Positions 48,776 through 58,337 of a stretch of DNA of 64,000 nt are shown here, in pieces; positions within the stretch are counted from its first letter, which is position 1; every line of letters begins with the position of its first letter. Source of the stretch: Mesobacillus maritimus. GTDB lineage: Bacteria; Bacillota; Bacilli; Bacillales; Cytobacillaceae. The notes under the pieces are model-generated. The model had not been told where the DNA came from. It searched no databases and saw only the letters and a program-made list of their open reading frames with translations. The translations under genes were made by a program, and so were the position numbers. The stretch is from NCBI RefSeq assembly GCF_019749255.1, contig NZ_JACWFH010000025.1:44160-108159 (forward strand), written 5' to 3'.

Positions 48776-49588
48776 ATGGCTTTCTTTCGAATAATCGGTA
48801 AAGGTGTGGGGAAGGTAGCGGGCTCTCTTATTAGAGGGAGTGTAAAGCTAGCAGGTAGAACAGTTAAGTCGGTTTTAATTGCCGGGACAACGAAAGAATC
48901 AAACAGGCCTATTGGCACACTAGGCCAAATTATCGACGGAGTGGTTAAAGGTCCATATGAAGTTTTTTCAAAGAACGAGACAGTCAAGGTAGATGGTAAG
49001 GACGATTTAAAGGGTTTAGCTTTTAATGCCCTTACCGGGGGAGAAAATCCTGGTTCGTATTCCATTAAAACTGTAGGTGCTGCTTATGGTGGGCAAAAAG
49101 GGGATAATGAGAAATTGGCAGAAGGCTTTGTAGCTGTTATGGCGGTTGGCGGCATTAATCCTTTTAAGGAAATTGATGTGGAAAAAAAGTCAACCAAAGC
49201 GGAACAACTAAGTAATAATAAAGTTCCTTTTGTGGAAAAGAAAATTGAATTGCCAATCGGAGAAGTAACGGGCACTTTTCCCGTATTTGTTGTGGGGTTC
49301 GAAGTACAGCTCCCTGAAGCGTTATATCTTCAATCCGATCTGGTTCATTTTTCTTATGCGAATGTTGAGTTATTCCATGCCATTAAATCCAATCCAGACC
49401 TTATCCATGAATTGGGCTTAGATGCAAAGGATATCGAGGAACTAGTAAAAGGGAAAACCCCGGATGGTTATGCGTGGCACCATCATGAAGAAGCAGGGAA
49501 GTTGCAATTAGTAGATAAGGATTTTCATCAACACAATGGTCATACCGGTGGAAGAGAGTTATGGGGAGGAGGATTTGAGAACAGATAG
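48776..49588 (+). CDS. HNH/Endo VII-superfamily nuclease of the WHH toxin type
   Basis: 270 residues. The C-terminal 90 or so residues (LDAKDIEELVKGKTPDGYAWHHHEEAGKLQLV...HQHNGHTGG...LWGGG) match the WHH branch of HNH/Endonuclease VII nucleases, the common tip domain of polymorphic toxins. The histidines in WHHHE and HQHNGHTGG are the expected metal and catalytic residues. The N-terminal part is glycine-rich, partly hydrophobic and unfamiliar, with no LXG, WXG100, RHS or signal-peptide domain, so the delivery route, if any, is not obvious. Start ATG 48776, five bases after AGGAGG. The next gene encodes DUF3892, a possible partner. Confidence 0.75.
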   Translation: MAFFRIIGKGVGKVAGSLIRGSVKLAGRTVKSVLIAGTTKESNRPIGTLGQIIDGVVKGPYEVFSKNETVKVDGKDDLKGLAFNALTGGENPGSYSIKTVGAAYGGQKGDNEKLAEGFVAVMAVGGINPFKEIDVEKKSTKAEQLSNNKVPFVEKKIELPIGEVTGTFPVFVVGFEVQLPEALYLQSDLVHFSYANVELFHAIKSNPDLIHELGLDAKDIEELVKGKTPDGYAWHHHEEAGKLQLVDKDFHQHNGHTGGRELWGGGFENR

Positions 49589-49664
49589 AAATAATAATAA
49601 ACTGAGACTATACATAATAAACCTCTCGATGCACAAATTAAACATATGTTCGGGAGGTGTTTTT

Positions 49665-49979
49665 ATGGAATCAAAAGACTTTAACCAAATTTTCAACGAG
49701 TATAAACAACAAGGGGAACAACAAGCATCTGCGGAATCAGGAACAGACAGCAATCCTGGAAAAGAAAAAATTGTCGCTGTTCGGAAAAATGAAGACGGAG
49801 ATATCATTGCCTTTAAAACTGAGAGTGGGCAAGAATTGGATTATCTTACTGCACTTGACCAAGCAAAAGCAGGAATGCTGGCTCATGTTGACGTCTTTCA
49901 TAAGTATGGAAGAGATATTATCCGCAGTGAGCCGGACGGCATTAAAGAAAACAACTTGGATCAACTCCCATCTTTCTAG
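49665..49979 (+). CDS. DUF3892 family protein
   Basis: 104 residues. The second half (KIVAVRKNEDGDIIAFKTESG...ALDQAKAGMLAHVDVFHKYGRDIIRSEPDG...NNLDQLPSF) is a DUF3892 domain, common in bacilli and of unknown function. The N-terminal 30 residues are polar and probably flexible. It follows the HNH nuclease by 76 bases, which invites the idea of an immunity or accessory protein, but DUF3892 is also found without nucleases. The ribosome site GGGAGG lies within a potential hairpin (see the findings). ATG 49665. Confidence 0.75.
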   Translation: MESKDFNQIFNEYKQQGEQQASAESGTDSNPGKEKIVAVRKNEDGDIIAFKTESGQELDYLTALDQAKAGMLAHVDVFHKYGRDIIRSEPDGIKENNLDQLPSF

Positions 49980-49997
49980 AGTAGATGGCATTTTTTC
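49968..49997 (+). terminator. Terminator overlapping the DUF3892 stop codon
   Basis: Stem CCATCT/AGATGG (49968-49973 with 49983-49988) followed two bases later by six T residues. Confidence 0.6.
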
Positions 49998-50010
49998 TAT
50001 ACTAGACCTC

Positions 50011-50056
50011 AAAAAAAGCGTTATTACTCAATTTGAGCTAATAACCCTTTTTTTAT
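50011..50056 (+). terminator. Second terminator after the DUF3892 gene
   Basis: Long stem AAAAAAAGcGTTATTA/TAATAACcCTTTTTTT, one mismatch, with U-run. Confidence 0.85.
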
Positions 50057-50193
50057 TGGTCTGTAAGATATTTGCATCACTAAAAATCGCAAGATCCAAG
50101 GATCAAAATTCTCAATATATATTTGATAATTCTGAATACAGTAGCTAATATGTAGATAAGATAGAGTGGTAGTTTAGGAGGGGGATGAGGGGG

Positions 50194-51849
50194 ATGGGTT
50201 ATGATGTTATCGTAGTGGGCGCTGGGCTAGCGGGCTTGGTGGCAACAGCAGAAATAGCAGATGCAGGAAGGAAAGTGTTGCTTTTAGATCAAGAATCCGA
50301 GGCCTCTTTGGGGGGACAAGCTTGGTGGTCCTTTGGTGGATTGTTTCTAGTTGATTTACCCGAACAGCGCCGATTAGGGATTAAGGATTCAAAAGAGTTA
50401 GCATGGCAAGATTGGTTAGGATCAGCTGGATTTGACAGAATGGAAGATGAAGATAGCTGGGGTCGGAAATGGGCTGAGGCGTATGTGGACTTTGCTGCAG
50501 GAGAAAAACGGTCTTGGTTATATGAAATGGGTGTTCGATTCTTTCCCGTCGTTGGCTGGGCCGAGCGAGGGGGGTACCTTGCTGAGGGACATGGGAACTC
50601 AGTTCCTAGATTTCATATTGTATGGGGAACAGGCCCTGGAATTGTCGCCCCTTTTGAACGAAGAGTCAGAGAGCATATGAATAATGGGTTGGTTGTGTAC
50701 CAGCCTCGCCATCGAGTTGATAAGCTAATTCAACAAAATGGGGGAATTGTTGGCGTGGAAGGGTCAGTTCTTGAACACAGTTCTGTTCTTCGTGGGGAGG
50801 ATAGTTCGAGAAACGTAATTGGGGACTTTACATACCAAGCTCAGGCTGTTTTGGTTTCTAGTGGGGGAATTGGTGGAAACCTTGAAGCAATCCAAAAGAA
50901 TTGGCCTTCCCGACTAGGTACGCCACCAAAGAAAATGATCTCTGGCGTGCCTGCCCATGTTGATGGAAGAATGTTAACTATTACTGAAAGCGCTGGCGGG
51001 CGCATTGTAAATCGTGATCGCATGTGGCACTACACGGAAGGAATAAAAAATTATAACCCAATTTGGAGCAATCACGGAATCCGCATTCTTCCAGGTCCGT
51101 CCTCTCTTTGGCTAGATGCCCATGGGCGAAGATTTCCAGCGCCTAATTTTCCTGGGTTCGATACATTAGGTACGCTAGAAGCCATTCAAAAGACTGGTTA
51201 TGACTATTCTTGGTTTATCTTAACTCAAAAAATCATTGAAAAAGAATTTGCCCTGTCAGGGTCCGAACAAAATCCAGATTTAACAGGGAAAAGCATTGTA
51301 CAAGTATTGTCCAGAGCCTTGCCTGGTGCTCCTAGGCCAGTAAAAGCCTTTATGGAACAAGGAGAAGACTTTGTAGTCGCCACACAATTACCTGAGCTCG
51401 TATCAAGGATGAACAAGTTAACAGGTGACAATTTGTTGGATCTAGCAGACATTGAGAGACAAATAAAAGCCAGAGATCGGGAAATAGACAATAAGTTTAC
51501 GAAGGATTTACAGATAACGGCACTACGTGGGGCAAGGCAGTATATTGGAGACAAATTAATTAGAGTTGCACCACCCCATAAACTACTAGATCCGAAAAAC
51601 GGACCACTGATTGCAGTTCGCTTGAATCTCGTAAGTCGCAAAACTTTAGGAGGACTGCAAACAGATTTGTCTGGACGAGTTCTAAATACTTCTGGAGATG
51701 CAATTCCTGGTCTTTATGCAGCAGGGGAAGTCTCAGGTTTTGGTGGTGGCGGGGTACACGGCTACCGTGCATTAGAAGGTACGTTTCTAGGGGGATGCCT
51801 TTTTTCTGGAAGAGAAGCAGGACGCGCAGTGGCGAAAGAATTGAGTTAG
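50194..51849 (+). CDS. FAD-binding dehydrogenase (fumarate reductase/3-ketosteroid dehydrogenase-like)
   Basis: A flavoprotein of 551 residues. The FAD-binding motif VVGAGLAGLVATAEIADAGRKVLLLDQ spans about residues 6-32. The QAWWSFGGLFLVD block, FSSGG-like ADP-contact region (VLVSSGGIGGN) and C-terminal GLYAAGEVSGFGGGGVHGYRALEGTFLGGC are those of the FAD-binding dehydrogenase family PRK12834, whose substrates are unknown. It should be a soluble oxidoreductase. Two ATGs are possible (50185 and 50194) after AGGAGGGGG; the second gives the natural MGYDVIVVG start. Monocistronic. Confidence 0.8.
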   Translation: MGYDVIVVGAGLAGLVATAEIADAGRKVLLLDQESEASLGGQAWWSFGGLFLVDLPEQRRLGIKDSKELAWQDWLGSAGFDRMEDEDSWGRKWAEAYVDFAAGEKRSWLYEMGVRFFPVVGWAERGGYLAEGHGNSVPRFHIVWGTGPGIVAPFERRVREHMNNGLVVYQPRHRVDKLIQQNGGIVGVEGSVLEHSSVLRGEDSSRNVIGDFTYQAQAVLVSSGGIGGNLEAIQKNWPSRLGTPPKKMISGVPAHVDGRMLTITESAGGRIVNRDRMWHYTEGIKNYNPIWSNHGIRILPGPSSLWLDAHGRRFPAPNFPGFDTLGTLEAIQKTGYDYSWFILTQKIIEKEFALSGSEQNPDLTGKSIVQVLSRALPGAPRPVKAFMEQGEDFVVATQLPELVSRMNKLTGDNLLDLADIERQIKARDREIDNKFTKDLQITALRGARQYIGDKLIRVAPPHKLLDPKNGPLIAVRLNLVSRKTLGGLQTDLSGRVLNTSGDAIPGLYAAGEVSGFGGGGVHGYRALEGTFLGGCLFSGREAGRAVAKELS

Positions 51850-52155
51850 TTTATTTGGGTATTCGGAGCCGACGGCACGAGCGGATTTTTCGAATATCTG
51901 AGAAAAAAAGTTATACCGCCTCACTTTAGAATCACCTAAAGGTAATAAAAGTTTAATTACTCAATCAAAACAACCACACCGATAAAAAAGGCGTGGTTTT
52001 TTCATGTGCTTAGCCGCTAAAATCGCAACACGATAGGTGCCCGAAGCCGATAAAAGAGGAAGAATAATAATTGAGTTGTAAACAAAAGGTAAAAGAGACA
52101 TCTTAGAATCCTTAAAGTTTTGATGCTTTTAAAGTCGGCAATAGGAGGATAGACC
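51850..52155. other. Gap between the FAD dehydrogenase and the second PTS gene
   Basis: About 306 bases. An imperfect inverted repeat (TATTCG...CGAATA) spans about 51862-51897 without a U-run. A rho-independent terminator lies at 51972-52002. No GGAACCGGTTCC operator is present, so the downstream PTS gene is not under the same repressor by this evidence. Confidence 0.35.
51972..52002 (+). terminator. Terminator upstream of the second PTS operon
   Basis: Stem AACCACaCC/GGcGTGGTT with one mismatch and a U-run. Confidence 0.8.
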
Positions 52156-53562
52156 ATGAGTGTGAATAAAGAATCAGTTGAGAAAATCGTCCAAGCGGTA
52201 GGTGGGAAAGAAAATATTTCAGCAGCCACCCACTGCGTTACACGCCTACGTTTTGCATTAAAGGATGAAGGCAAAGTTGATAAAGAAGCGTTGGAAAATG
52301 TGGATTTAGTAAAAGGGTCTTTTTCAACCAATGGACAGTTCCAAGTCGTGATTGGACAAGGGACCGTTGATAAGGTATATAAAGAAATGGTGGCAATGAC
52401 AGGAATCGGTGAGTCATCTAAGCAACAGATAAAGGATGAGGCTGCAAAAAATTTAAATCCATTGCAGCGTGCGATTAAAACACTAGCTGATATTTTCATC
52501 CCAATCCTACCTGCGATTGTAACAGCCGGATTATTGATGGGGATTAACAATATCCTCACTGGCCCTGGAATTTTCTTTGACGAAGCAATCGTGGATGTTT
52601 ACCCACAATGGGCTGATGTTGCAAGCATCATCAATCTTATTGCGAACACGGCTTTTACTTTCTTGCCTGGATTGATTGGTTGGTCCGCGGTGAACCGTTT
52701 CGGTGGGAGCCCATTACTAGGGATTGTTCTTGGTTTAATGCTTGTTCACCCGGATCTATTAAATGCATGGGGCTATGGAGCGACCGACGAAATTCCCACT
52801 TGGAATCTTTTTGGATTAGAAATCCAAAAAGTGGGCTACCAAGGACAAGTTTTGCCTGTCTTACTCGCGTCTTATGTGTTAGCTAAACTGGAGACAGGGC
52901 TACGTAATAAAATTCCAGATGCTTTTCAACTATTACTTGTGGCACCTATTGCCCTCTTGGTAACTGGATTCATCTCCTTTATTGCCATTGGACCAATTAC
53001 CTTTGCAATTGGGAATGCAATTACCAATGCAGTTGTAGGGATATTTGATGTTGCACCGTTATTAGGCGGATTAATTTATGGTGGACTTTATGCACCCCTT
53101 GTTATTACGGGAATGCACCATACATTCTTAGCTGTTGACCTCCAACTAATCGGAAGTACGGGCGGGACCTTCTTATGGCCTATGGTTGCTCTTTCCAATA
53201 TTGCACAAGGAACAGCTGCATTAGCAATGTTCTTTGTCCTTAAAGATGAAAAGTTAAAAAGTTTAAGCGCCACCTCAGCTGTTTCAGCTTATCTAGGGAT
53301 AACCGAGCCAGCCATGTTTGGGGTCAACTTGCGATTCCGATTTGCTTTTATCTCAGCGATAATAGGATCTGCACTGGCTGGCGCCTTTATCGCAATGGCT
53401 AGCGTACAGGCTCCATCGATTGGGGTTGGTGGCCTCCCTGCCTTTTTATCCATTTTTCCAAAAAACTGGGGGTCTTTCTTTATCGGGATGGCGATAGCCA
53501 TTATTGTCCCATTCATTTTGACTCTCTTGCTTGGGAAAACTCGTAAGACTCAAGCAAGCTGA
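52156..53562 (+). CDS. PTS disaccharide enzyme IIBC (TreP-like, trehalose/sucrose family)
   Basis: 468 residues: an EIIB domain with phosphocysteine motif AATHCVTRLRFAL (Cys about residue 26) and an EIIC domain of about ten helices with GITEPAMFGVNLR near residue 384. Long segments (VKGSFSTNGQFQVVIGQGTVDKVY, NPLQRAIKTLADIFIPILPAIVTAGLLMGINNIL) closely resemble B. subtilis TreP, so trehalose is the first guess. The adjacent hydrolase, however, is of the oligo-1,6-glucosidase type, so a maltose, isomaltose or sucrose-isomer specificity is possible. No EIIA domain. RBS AGGAGG. A terminator lies before the next gene. Confidence 0.8.
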   Translation: MSVNKESVEKIVQAVGGKENISAATHCVTRLRFALKDEGKVDKEALENVDLVKGSFSTNGQFQVVIGQGTVDKVYKEMVAMTGIGESSKQQIKDEAAKNLNPLQRAIKTLADIFIPILPAIVTAGLLMGINNILTGPGIFFDEAIVDVYPQWADVASIINLIANTAFTFLPGLIGWSAVNRFGGSPLLGIVLGLMLVHPDLLNAWGYGATDEIPTWNLFGLEIQKVGYQGQVLPVLLASYVLAKLETGLRNKIPDAFQLLLVAPIALLVTGFISFIAIGPITFAIGNAITNAVVGIFDVAPLLGGLIYGGLYAPLVITGMHHTFLAVDLQLIGSTGGTFLWPMVALSNIAQGTAALAMFFVLKDEKLKSLSATSAVSAYLGITEPAMFGVNLRFRFAFISAIIGSALAGAFIAMASVQAPSIGVGGLPAFLSIFPKNWGSFFIGMAIAIIVPFILTLLLGKTRKTQAS

Positions 53563-53567
53563 ATATG

Positions 53568-53597
53568 GAGTCTGCCTGATTAGGGCAGGCTCTTTTT
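53568..53597 (+). terminator. Terminator between the PTS gene and the glucosidase gene
   Basis: Hairpin GAGtCTGCC/GGGCAGgCTC with a U-run; probably leaky, permitting reduced read-through. Confidence 0.7.
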
Positions 53598-53667
53598 ACA
53601 TAAAATAGGTTAGGTGAAATGTGCTTCAATCATTGAACTACTTCGGAAATTAGGAGTTGAATGTTGG

Positions 53668-55353
53668 ATGAATCTAGCATGGTGGAAACAAAGTGTGGTC
53701 TATCAAATATACCCTAGAAGTTTTATGGACAGCAATGGAGATGGAATCGGTGACTTACAAGGAATCATCTCAAAACTTGATTACATAAAAAACTTAGGGA
53801 TTGATGTTATTTGGTTGTCACCGGTATACAAATCTCCCAATGATGATAATGGATACGATATTAGTGATTATCAGGATATTATGGATGAATTTGGAACGAT
53901 GAAAGATTGGGAAGAGTTACTTGCAAATGTTCACGAACGCGGAATGAAATTGATCATGGATTTGGTTGTAAATCATAGCTCTGATGAACATCCATGGTTT
54001 GTGGAGGCAAGGAAATCGAAGGATAATCCTTATCGAGATTATTATATTTGGAGGCCCGGGAAGGATGGGCGAGAACCAACAAATTGGTACTCGAACTTCG
54101 GAGGATCTGCATGGGAATATGATGAAACAACAGATGAATATTATTTGCATTTATTTTCTAAGAAACAGCCTGATTTAAACTGGAGAAACGCAAAGCTTCG
54201 CGAAGAAGTGTACAACATGATGAAATGGTGGTTAGATAAGGGGGTTGATGGATTTAGAATGGACGTGATTAATTTTATTTCCAAACCTGAAATCTTTCCT
54301 GAAGGCGATCCTAAACCAGGCAAGAAGTATGCGTCAGGAAGTAAGTTTTATCGAAATGGTCCACACATTCACGATTATTTACACGAAATGAATCAACAAG
54401 TTCTCTCTGCTTATGATGTTATGACGGTAGGGGAAATGCCAGGTGTCACTCCAGAGCTCGCCCGTCTTTATACAGAAGAATCACGGAAAGAACTGAATAT
54501 GGTGTTCCAGTTTGAACATATGGGGTTAGACAATGGTCCGTATGGAAAGTGGGATTTAAAGCCGCTAAATTTAGTTGAATTTAAACAGAACCTAACAAAG
54601 TGGCAAAAAGCGCTTGAAGAGATAGGGTGGAACAGTCTGTATTTTAATAATCATGATCAACCCCGGTCTGTGTCACGCTTTGGCAATGATAAGGAATATC
54701 GTGTTGAATCGGCAAAAATGCTTGCGACCCTCCTTCATATGATGAAGGGAACCCCTTATGTTTATCAAGGCGAAGAAATAGGCATGACCAATATACAATT
54801 TGAGTCGATAGACGATTACCGTGATATCGAAATCCACAATTTTTATCATGAGCAAAAAGAAGAAGGAATCTCGCAAGAAAAAATAATGAAAAGTATCTAT
54901 GTAAAAGGACGAGACAACTCTAGAACGCCAATGCAGTGGAATTCGACAAATAACGCTGGGTTTTCAACCGGAACACCTTGGATAAAAGTAAATCCGAATT
55001 ATACAGAAATAAATGCTGAGAAAGAGGTGTCCAATCCAGACTCGATTTACCATTATTATCGTGCGCTTATTCAACTTAGGAAAAACCATGAAATCATTGT
55101 GAACGGTGGATACGATTTAGTGGATGAAGACCATCCGGAAATATTCTCTTACAAGCGCACGTTGCACAACCAAACGTTGCTTGTGATTTGTAATTTCTAC
55201 GCAAATGAGCCTGTCTTTACATTGCCAGCCACGATTCTATACAAGTCAGCACATGTATTGATTAGTAATTATCAACAAAGCGATGGTTCTCTAGGAGAAC
55301 AACTAAAATTGAAACCCTATGAAGCACGGGTTTACTTGTTAACTGGAGCTTAA
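53668..55353 (+). CDS. GH13 alpha-glucosidase (oligo-1,6-glucosidase-like)
   Basis: A 561-residue glycoside hydrolase family 13 enzyme, the same length as B. subtilis MalL. The four conserved regions are present: DLVVNH (about 98-103), GFRMDVINF with the catalytic nucleophile Asp (about 195-203), VGEMPG with the general-acid Glu (about 254), and FNNHDQPR (about 325-333). Text such as YIWRPGKDGREPTNW and IYVKGRDNSRTPMQW is typical of oligo-1,6-glucosidase/alpha-glucosidase rather than phosphotrehalase. It should cleave an alpha-linked di- or oligosaccharide, perhaps the phosphorylated product of the PTS encoded upstream. ATG 53668 follows AGGAG by 11 bases. Confidence 0.85.
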   Translation: MNLAWWKQSVVYQIYPRSFMDSNGDGIGDLQGIISKLDYIKNLGIDVIWLSPVYKSPNDDNGYDISDYQDIMDEFGTMKDWEELLANVHERGMKLIMDLVVNHSSDEHPWFVEARKSKDNPYRDYYIWRPGKDGREPTNWYSNFGGSAWEYDETTDEYYLHLFSKKQPDLNWRNAKLREEVYNMMKWWLDKGVDGFRMDVINFISKPEIFPEGDPKPGKKYASGSKFYRNGPHIHDYLHEMNQQVLSAYDVMTVGEMPGVTPELARLYTEESRKELNMVFQFEHMGLDNGPYGKWDLKPLNLVEFKQNLTKWQKALEEIGWNSLYFNNHDQPRSVSRFGNDKEYRVESAKMLATLLHMMKGTPYVYQGEEIGMTNIQFESIDDYRDIEIHNFYHEQKEEGISQEKIMKSIYVKGRDNSRTPMQWNSTNNAGFSTGTPWIKVNPNYTEINAEKEVSNPDSIYHYYRALIQLRKNHEIIVNGGYDLVDEDHPEIFSYKRTLHNQTLLVICNFYANEPVFTLPATILYKSAHVLISNYQQSDGSLGEQLKLKPYEARVYLLTGA

Positions 55354-55615
55354 CTTGTCCTTTCTGTACGAAATGAAACTTCTAATTACAAAGCATCAGA
55401 CAATATCAACCTTTGAACAGGCTGTTCCAGCAGCTGTTAGAAGGCTCCAAAACTTTGATTTAAATTTTAGCAGCGTTTTGTTAATATCATTGGCGGTAAG
55501 ATTTTATCAACAAACAGGTTAAAAATAAGCCTTTTAGGGAAATTTCATCCCTTAAATCCGTATAAACTGGTAGAATTTATATGGAAATAGAGTATACATA
55601 CGGGGAGAGGTCCAG

Positions 55616-57286
55616 ATGAAAACAGATGTTCAAATTGCACAAGAAGCAAAAATGGTTCCAATTACTGAGATTGCGGATTATCTTGGAATAGCCGAACATG
55701 AATTAGAGTCATATGGTCGCTATAAAGCAAAAGTTTCATTAGACGTTCTTGAACGACTTGAAGAAAGGCCGGACGGGAAACTCATTCTTGTAACGGCAAT
55801 CAACCCAACTCCTGCAGGAGAGGGAAAAACGACCGTCAATGTTGGTCTCTCAATGGGCTTAAATAGAATTGGCAAGAAAACAGTCACGGCATTACGGGAG
55901 CCTTCATTGGGACCAGTATTTGGAATTAAGGGTGGCGCGGCTGGAGGTGGATACGCTCAAGTTGTTCCAATGGAAGATATTAATCTTCATTTTACAGGGG
56001 ATTTCCATGCCATCACTTCTGCACATAATCTGCTAGCTGCAATGCTAGATAACCATATTCATCAAGGAAATAAGCTTCAAATTGATCCTAAAAGAATTGT
56101 TTGGAAAAGAGTCCTTGATACCAATGACCGAGCTTTAAGAAATGTAATCATCGGGCTAGGTGGCAGAATGGATGGGTTTGTTCGCCAAAGCGGCTTCGAT
56201 ATTACAGTTGCTTCAGAAATAATGGCTATCTTATGCCTAGCAACTAGCCTTTCAGATTTGAAAATGCGCCTTTCAAGAATGGTCATTGCTTATGATCAAG
56301 CAGGACAAGCTGTTACCGCGGGGGATCTAGAAGCAACTGGTGCGATGGCTTTGTTACTGAAAGACGCGATTATGCCAAACTTAGTTCAAACGGTTGAAAA
56401 TACTCCGGCATTTATCCATGGGGGACCGTTTGCAAATATTGCCCATGGATGCAACTCTGTTATGGCAACAAAAATATCTCTTAAATTAGCGGATTATGTT
56501 GTGACAGAAGCAGGCTTTGGTGCCGATCTTGGTGCCGAAAAGTTTTTTAATATTAAGTGTCGAGACGCTGAACTTAAGCCAGACGCTGCTGTGATTGTTG
56601 CGACCATCCGTGCCCTGAAAATGAATGGCGGGGTTGCGAAAAGTGATCTAGGCAATGAAAATCTATCTGCACTAGAAGCTGGGATTGTAAACCTTGAAAG
56701 ACATATCGAGAATATTCATAAATTTGGTGTCCCAAGTGTGGTAGCCATTAACAAGTTCCCAACCGATACCGAGGCAGAAATTGCGTTATTAAAAGAAAAA
56801 TGTGCCGCTAAAGGCGTAGAGGTTGTGGTTGCTGAGGTGTTTACAAAAGGTGGAGAAGGGGCCATAAAACTTGCGAACAAGGTTGTGGAGATTTGTGAAA
56901 CAACTCCATCTAATTATGCTCCGTTATATGAGATGGATGGAAGTATTGAAGAGAAAATCACGAAGATAGCAACAGAAATTTACCGTGCTGAAAGAGTAGA
57001 GTTTACCTCAGCAGCTCAAAAGCAAATCTCACAGCTATCTTCTCTAGGCTTTGAAAACCTCGCTATCTGCATGGCGAAAACACAATATTCCTTTTCCGAT
57101 AACCCAACGTTGCTTGGAGCCCCAACTGGATTCACGCTCACAGTGAGAGAAGTGAAGGTATCTGCAGGAGCAGGATTTATCGTAGCCCTAACCGGCGATA
57201 TCATGACCATGCCGGGCTTACCAAAAGTACCCGCCGCAAATGGAATGGACATAACAGAAACCGGTGAAATAATTGGGCTTTCTTAA
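55616..57286 (+). CDS. fhs: Formate-tetrahydrofolate ligase
   Basis: A 556-residue enzyme that joins formate to tetrahydrofolate using ATP, giving 10-formyl-THF for purine synthesis and one-carbon balance. Visible motifs are the P-loop-like [14 protein letters not shown] (about residues 62-75), [22 protein letters not shown] and [15 protein letters not shown], and the length matches the family. RBS GGGAGAGG about five bases before the ATG. The upstream 260-base leader shows some hairpins but no ZTP/pfl riboswitch. Downstream lies a partial copy of the interspersed GGTGACAGGCACC repeat. Confidence 0.94.
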   Translation: MKTDVQIAQEAKMVPITEIADYLGIAEHELESYGRYKAKVSLDVLERLEERPDGKLILVTAINPTPAGEGKTTVNVGLSMGLNRIGKKTVTALREPSLGPVFGIKGGAAGGGYAQVVPMEDINLHFTGDFHAITSAHNLLAAMLDNHIHQGNKLQIDPKRIVWKRVLDTNDRALRNVIIGLGGRMDGFVRQSGFDITVASEIMAILCLATSLSDLKMRLSRMVIAYDQAGQAVTAGDLEATGAMALLLKDAIMPNLVQTVENTPAFIHGGPFANIAHGCNSVMATKISLKLADYVVTEAGFGADLGAEKFFNIKCRDAELKPDAAVIVATIRALKMNGGVAKSDLGNENLSALEAGIVNLERHIENIHKFGVPSVVAINKFPTDTEAEIALLKEKCAAKGVEVVVAEVFTKGGEGAIKLANKVVEICETTPSNYAPLYEMDGSIEEKITKIATEIYRAERVEFTSAAQKQISQLSSLGFENLAICMAKTQYSFSDNPTLLGAPTGFTLTVREVKVSAGAGFIVALTGDIMTMPGLPKVPAANGMDITETGEIIGLS

Positions 57287-57288
57287 CA

Positions 57289-57311
57289 GGTGACAGGCAC
57301 CATCCAGTTTT
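57289..57311. repeat. Truncated copy of the interspersed GGTGACAGGCACC repeat
   Basis: Exactly matches the left arm of the terminator-forming repeat at 13128-13170 (GGTGACAGGCACCATCCAG, then T residues), but the right arm is missing. The core can still form a small GGTG/CACC hairpin before six T residues, so it might serve as a weak terminator for fhs. Confidence 0.7.
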
Positions 57312-57384
57312 TTCCTATTGTGAATGTAACCAAGGAACGAAGGAAATAATCTTAGAGGGACGATAGACCAATTGGAGGTGTGTG

Positions 57385-58209
57385 ATGACACATCAAGATA
57401 GTTCTAAATTTGATTTGCATACGCATCATGTGCGCTGTGGCCATGCGAGGGGAGAAATTAGGGATTATATTGAAGCAGCCATCGAAAGGGGCTTGCACGT
57501 CATCGGAATTGCGGATCATTCGCCGTTTTTCTCCTACAAAGAGGACCAGGCCTTTCCAAAGATTGCGATGGCCGTAAGTGAATTTCCTAGGTATGTAAAA
57601 GAAGTACAAGCCTTAAAGCAAGAATACGAAGGAAAAATAGAAGTTCTGCTTGGGATTGAAGCAGACTTCTTTCCAGAACACATTGAACGGTACCGACCTT
57701 ATTTTGATCGCTACCCGTTTGACTATATCATTGGCTCGGTTCATCAAGTTGATGGAATCAGCATTTTTAATAAACGACGGTGGAAGAGATTAAATGAACA
57801 GCAACAGGTTCAAACGAAGGAAACCTACTATCAGTTGATTGAACAATCAGCACGTAGTGGAATGTACCAAATTCTTGGCCATATTGATGCGATGAAAGGC
57901 TTTTATCCAACGTTTTCAGATATTCAAACCGATGTGGTTGAAAAAACGCTTAAAGTGATCGGCGAACATGATGTTGCGATTGAAATCAACACTTCTGGCA
58001 AAACCAAGGATGTTGGTGGCTGGTATCCGTCTGATGTGATTCTAGAGCAAGCCAATCACTTTGGCGTCCAGGTTACATTTGGTTCAGATGCCCATGACCC
58101 GGAAAGAGTTGGCGATGAATTTGAACTGGTTGCGAAAAAGCTCAAGGAAATTGGATACAAAGAATGGTGTTTCTATAGACAAAAAGACCGGGTCATTGTT
58201 CCGCTTTAA
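57385..58209 (+). CDS. hisJ: PHP-domain histidinol-phosphatase (HisJ-like)
   Basis: A 274-residue PHP-fold phosphatase. Metal-binding motifs are intact: DLHTHHVRCGH (about residues 10-20), IADHSPF (about 44-50), GIEADFFPEH (about 90), GSVHQVDG (about 114), LGHIDAMKGF (about 155) and FGSDAHDPERVG (about 231). It would dephosphorylate histidinol phosphate in histidine synthesis, as B. subtilis HisJ does, although PHP proteins have other phosphatase roles and no his genes lie nearby. Start ATG 57385, six bases after GGAGG. Monocistronic. Confidence 0.82.
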   Translation: MTHQDSSKFDLHTHHVRCGHARGEIRDYIEAAIERGLHVIGIADHSPFFSYKEDQAFPKIAMAVSEFPRYVKEVQALKQEYEGKIEVLLGIEADFFPEHIERYRPYFDRYPFDYIIGSVHQVDGISIFNKRRWKRLNEQQQVQTKETYYQLIEQSARSGMYQILGHIDAMKGFYPTFSDIQTDVVEKTLKVIGEHDVAIEINTSGKTKDVGGWYPSDVILEQANHFGVQVTFGSDAHDPERVGDEFELVAKKLKEIGYKEWCFYRQKDRVIVPL

Positions 58210-58244
58210 CGAGCATTTTTAAACACTTGATTAATATACTCTAG

Positions 58245-58277
58245 AAGCTCTTTCGGGATACGAAAGGGCTTTTTTTT
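58245..58277 (+). terminator. Terminator after hisJ
   Basis: Stem AGCtCTTTCG/CGAAAGgGCT and eight T residues. Confidence 0.85.
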
Positions 58278-58337
58278 CTGTTCCTAAACCTGTTTCCTCC
58301 TAAAGAACCAATTTTCGAAAAATTTATCATAATAATA

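Noticed and set aside
55354-55615. ZTP (pfl) or other riboswitch in front of fhs
   Set aside because: fhs genes sometimes carry one, but none of the conserved ZTP motif sequence is present. Hairpins near 55418-55440 lack a U-run.
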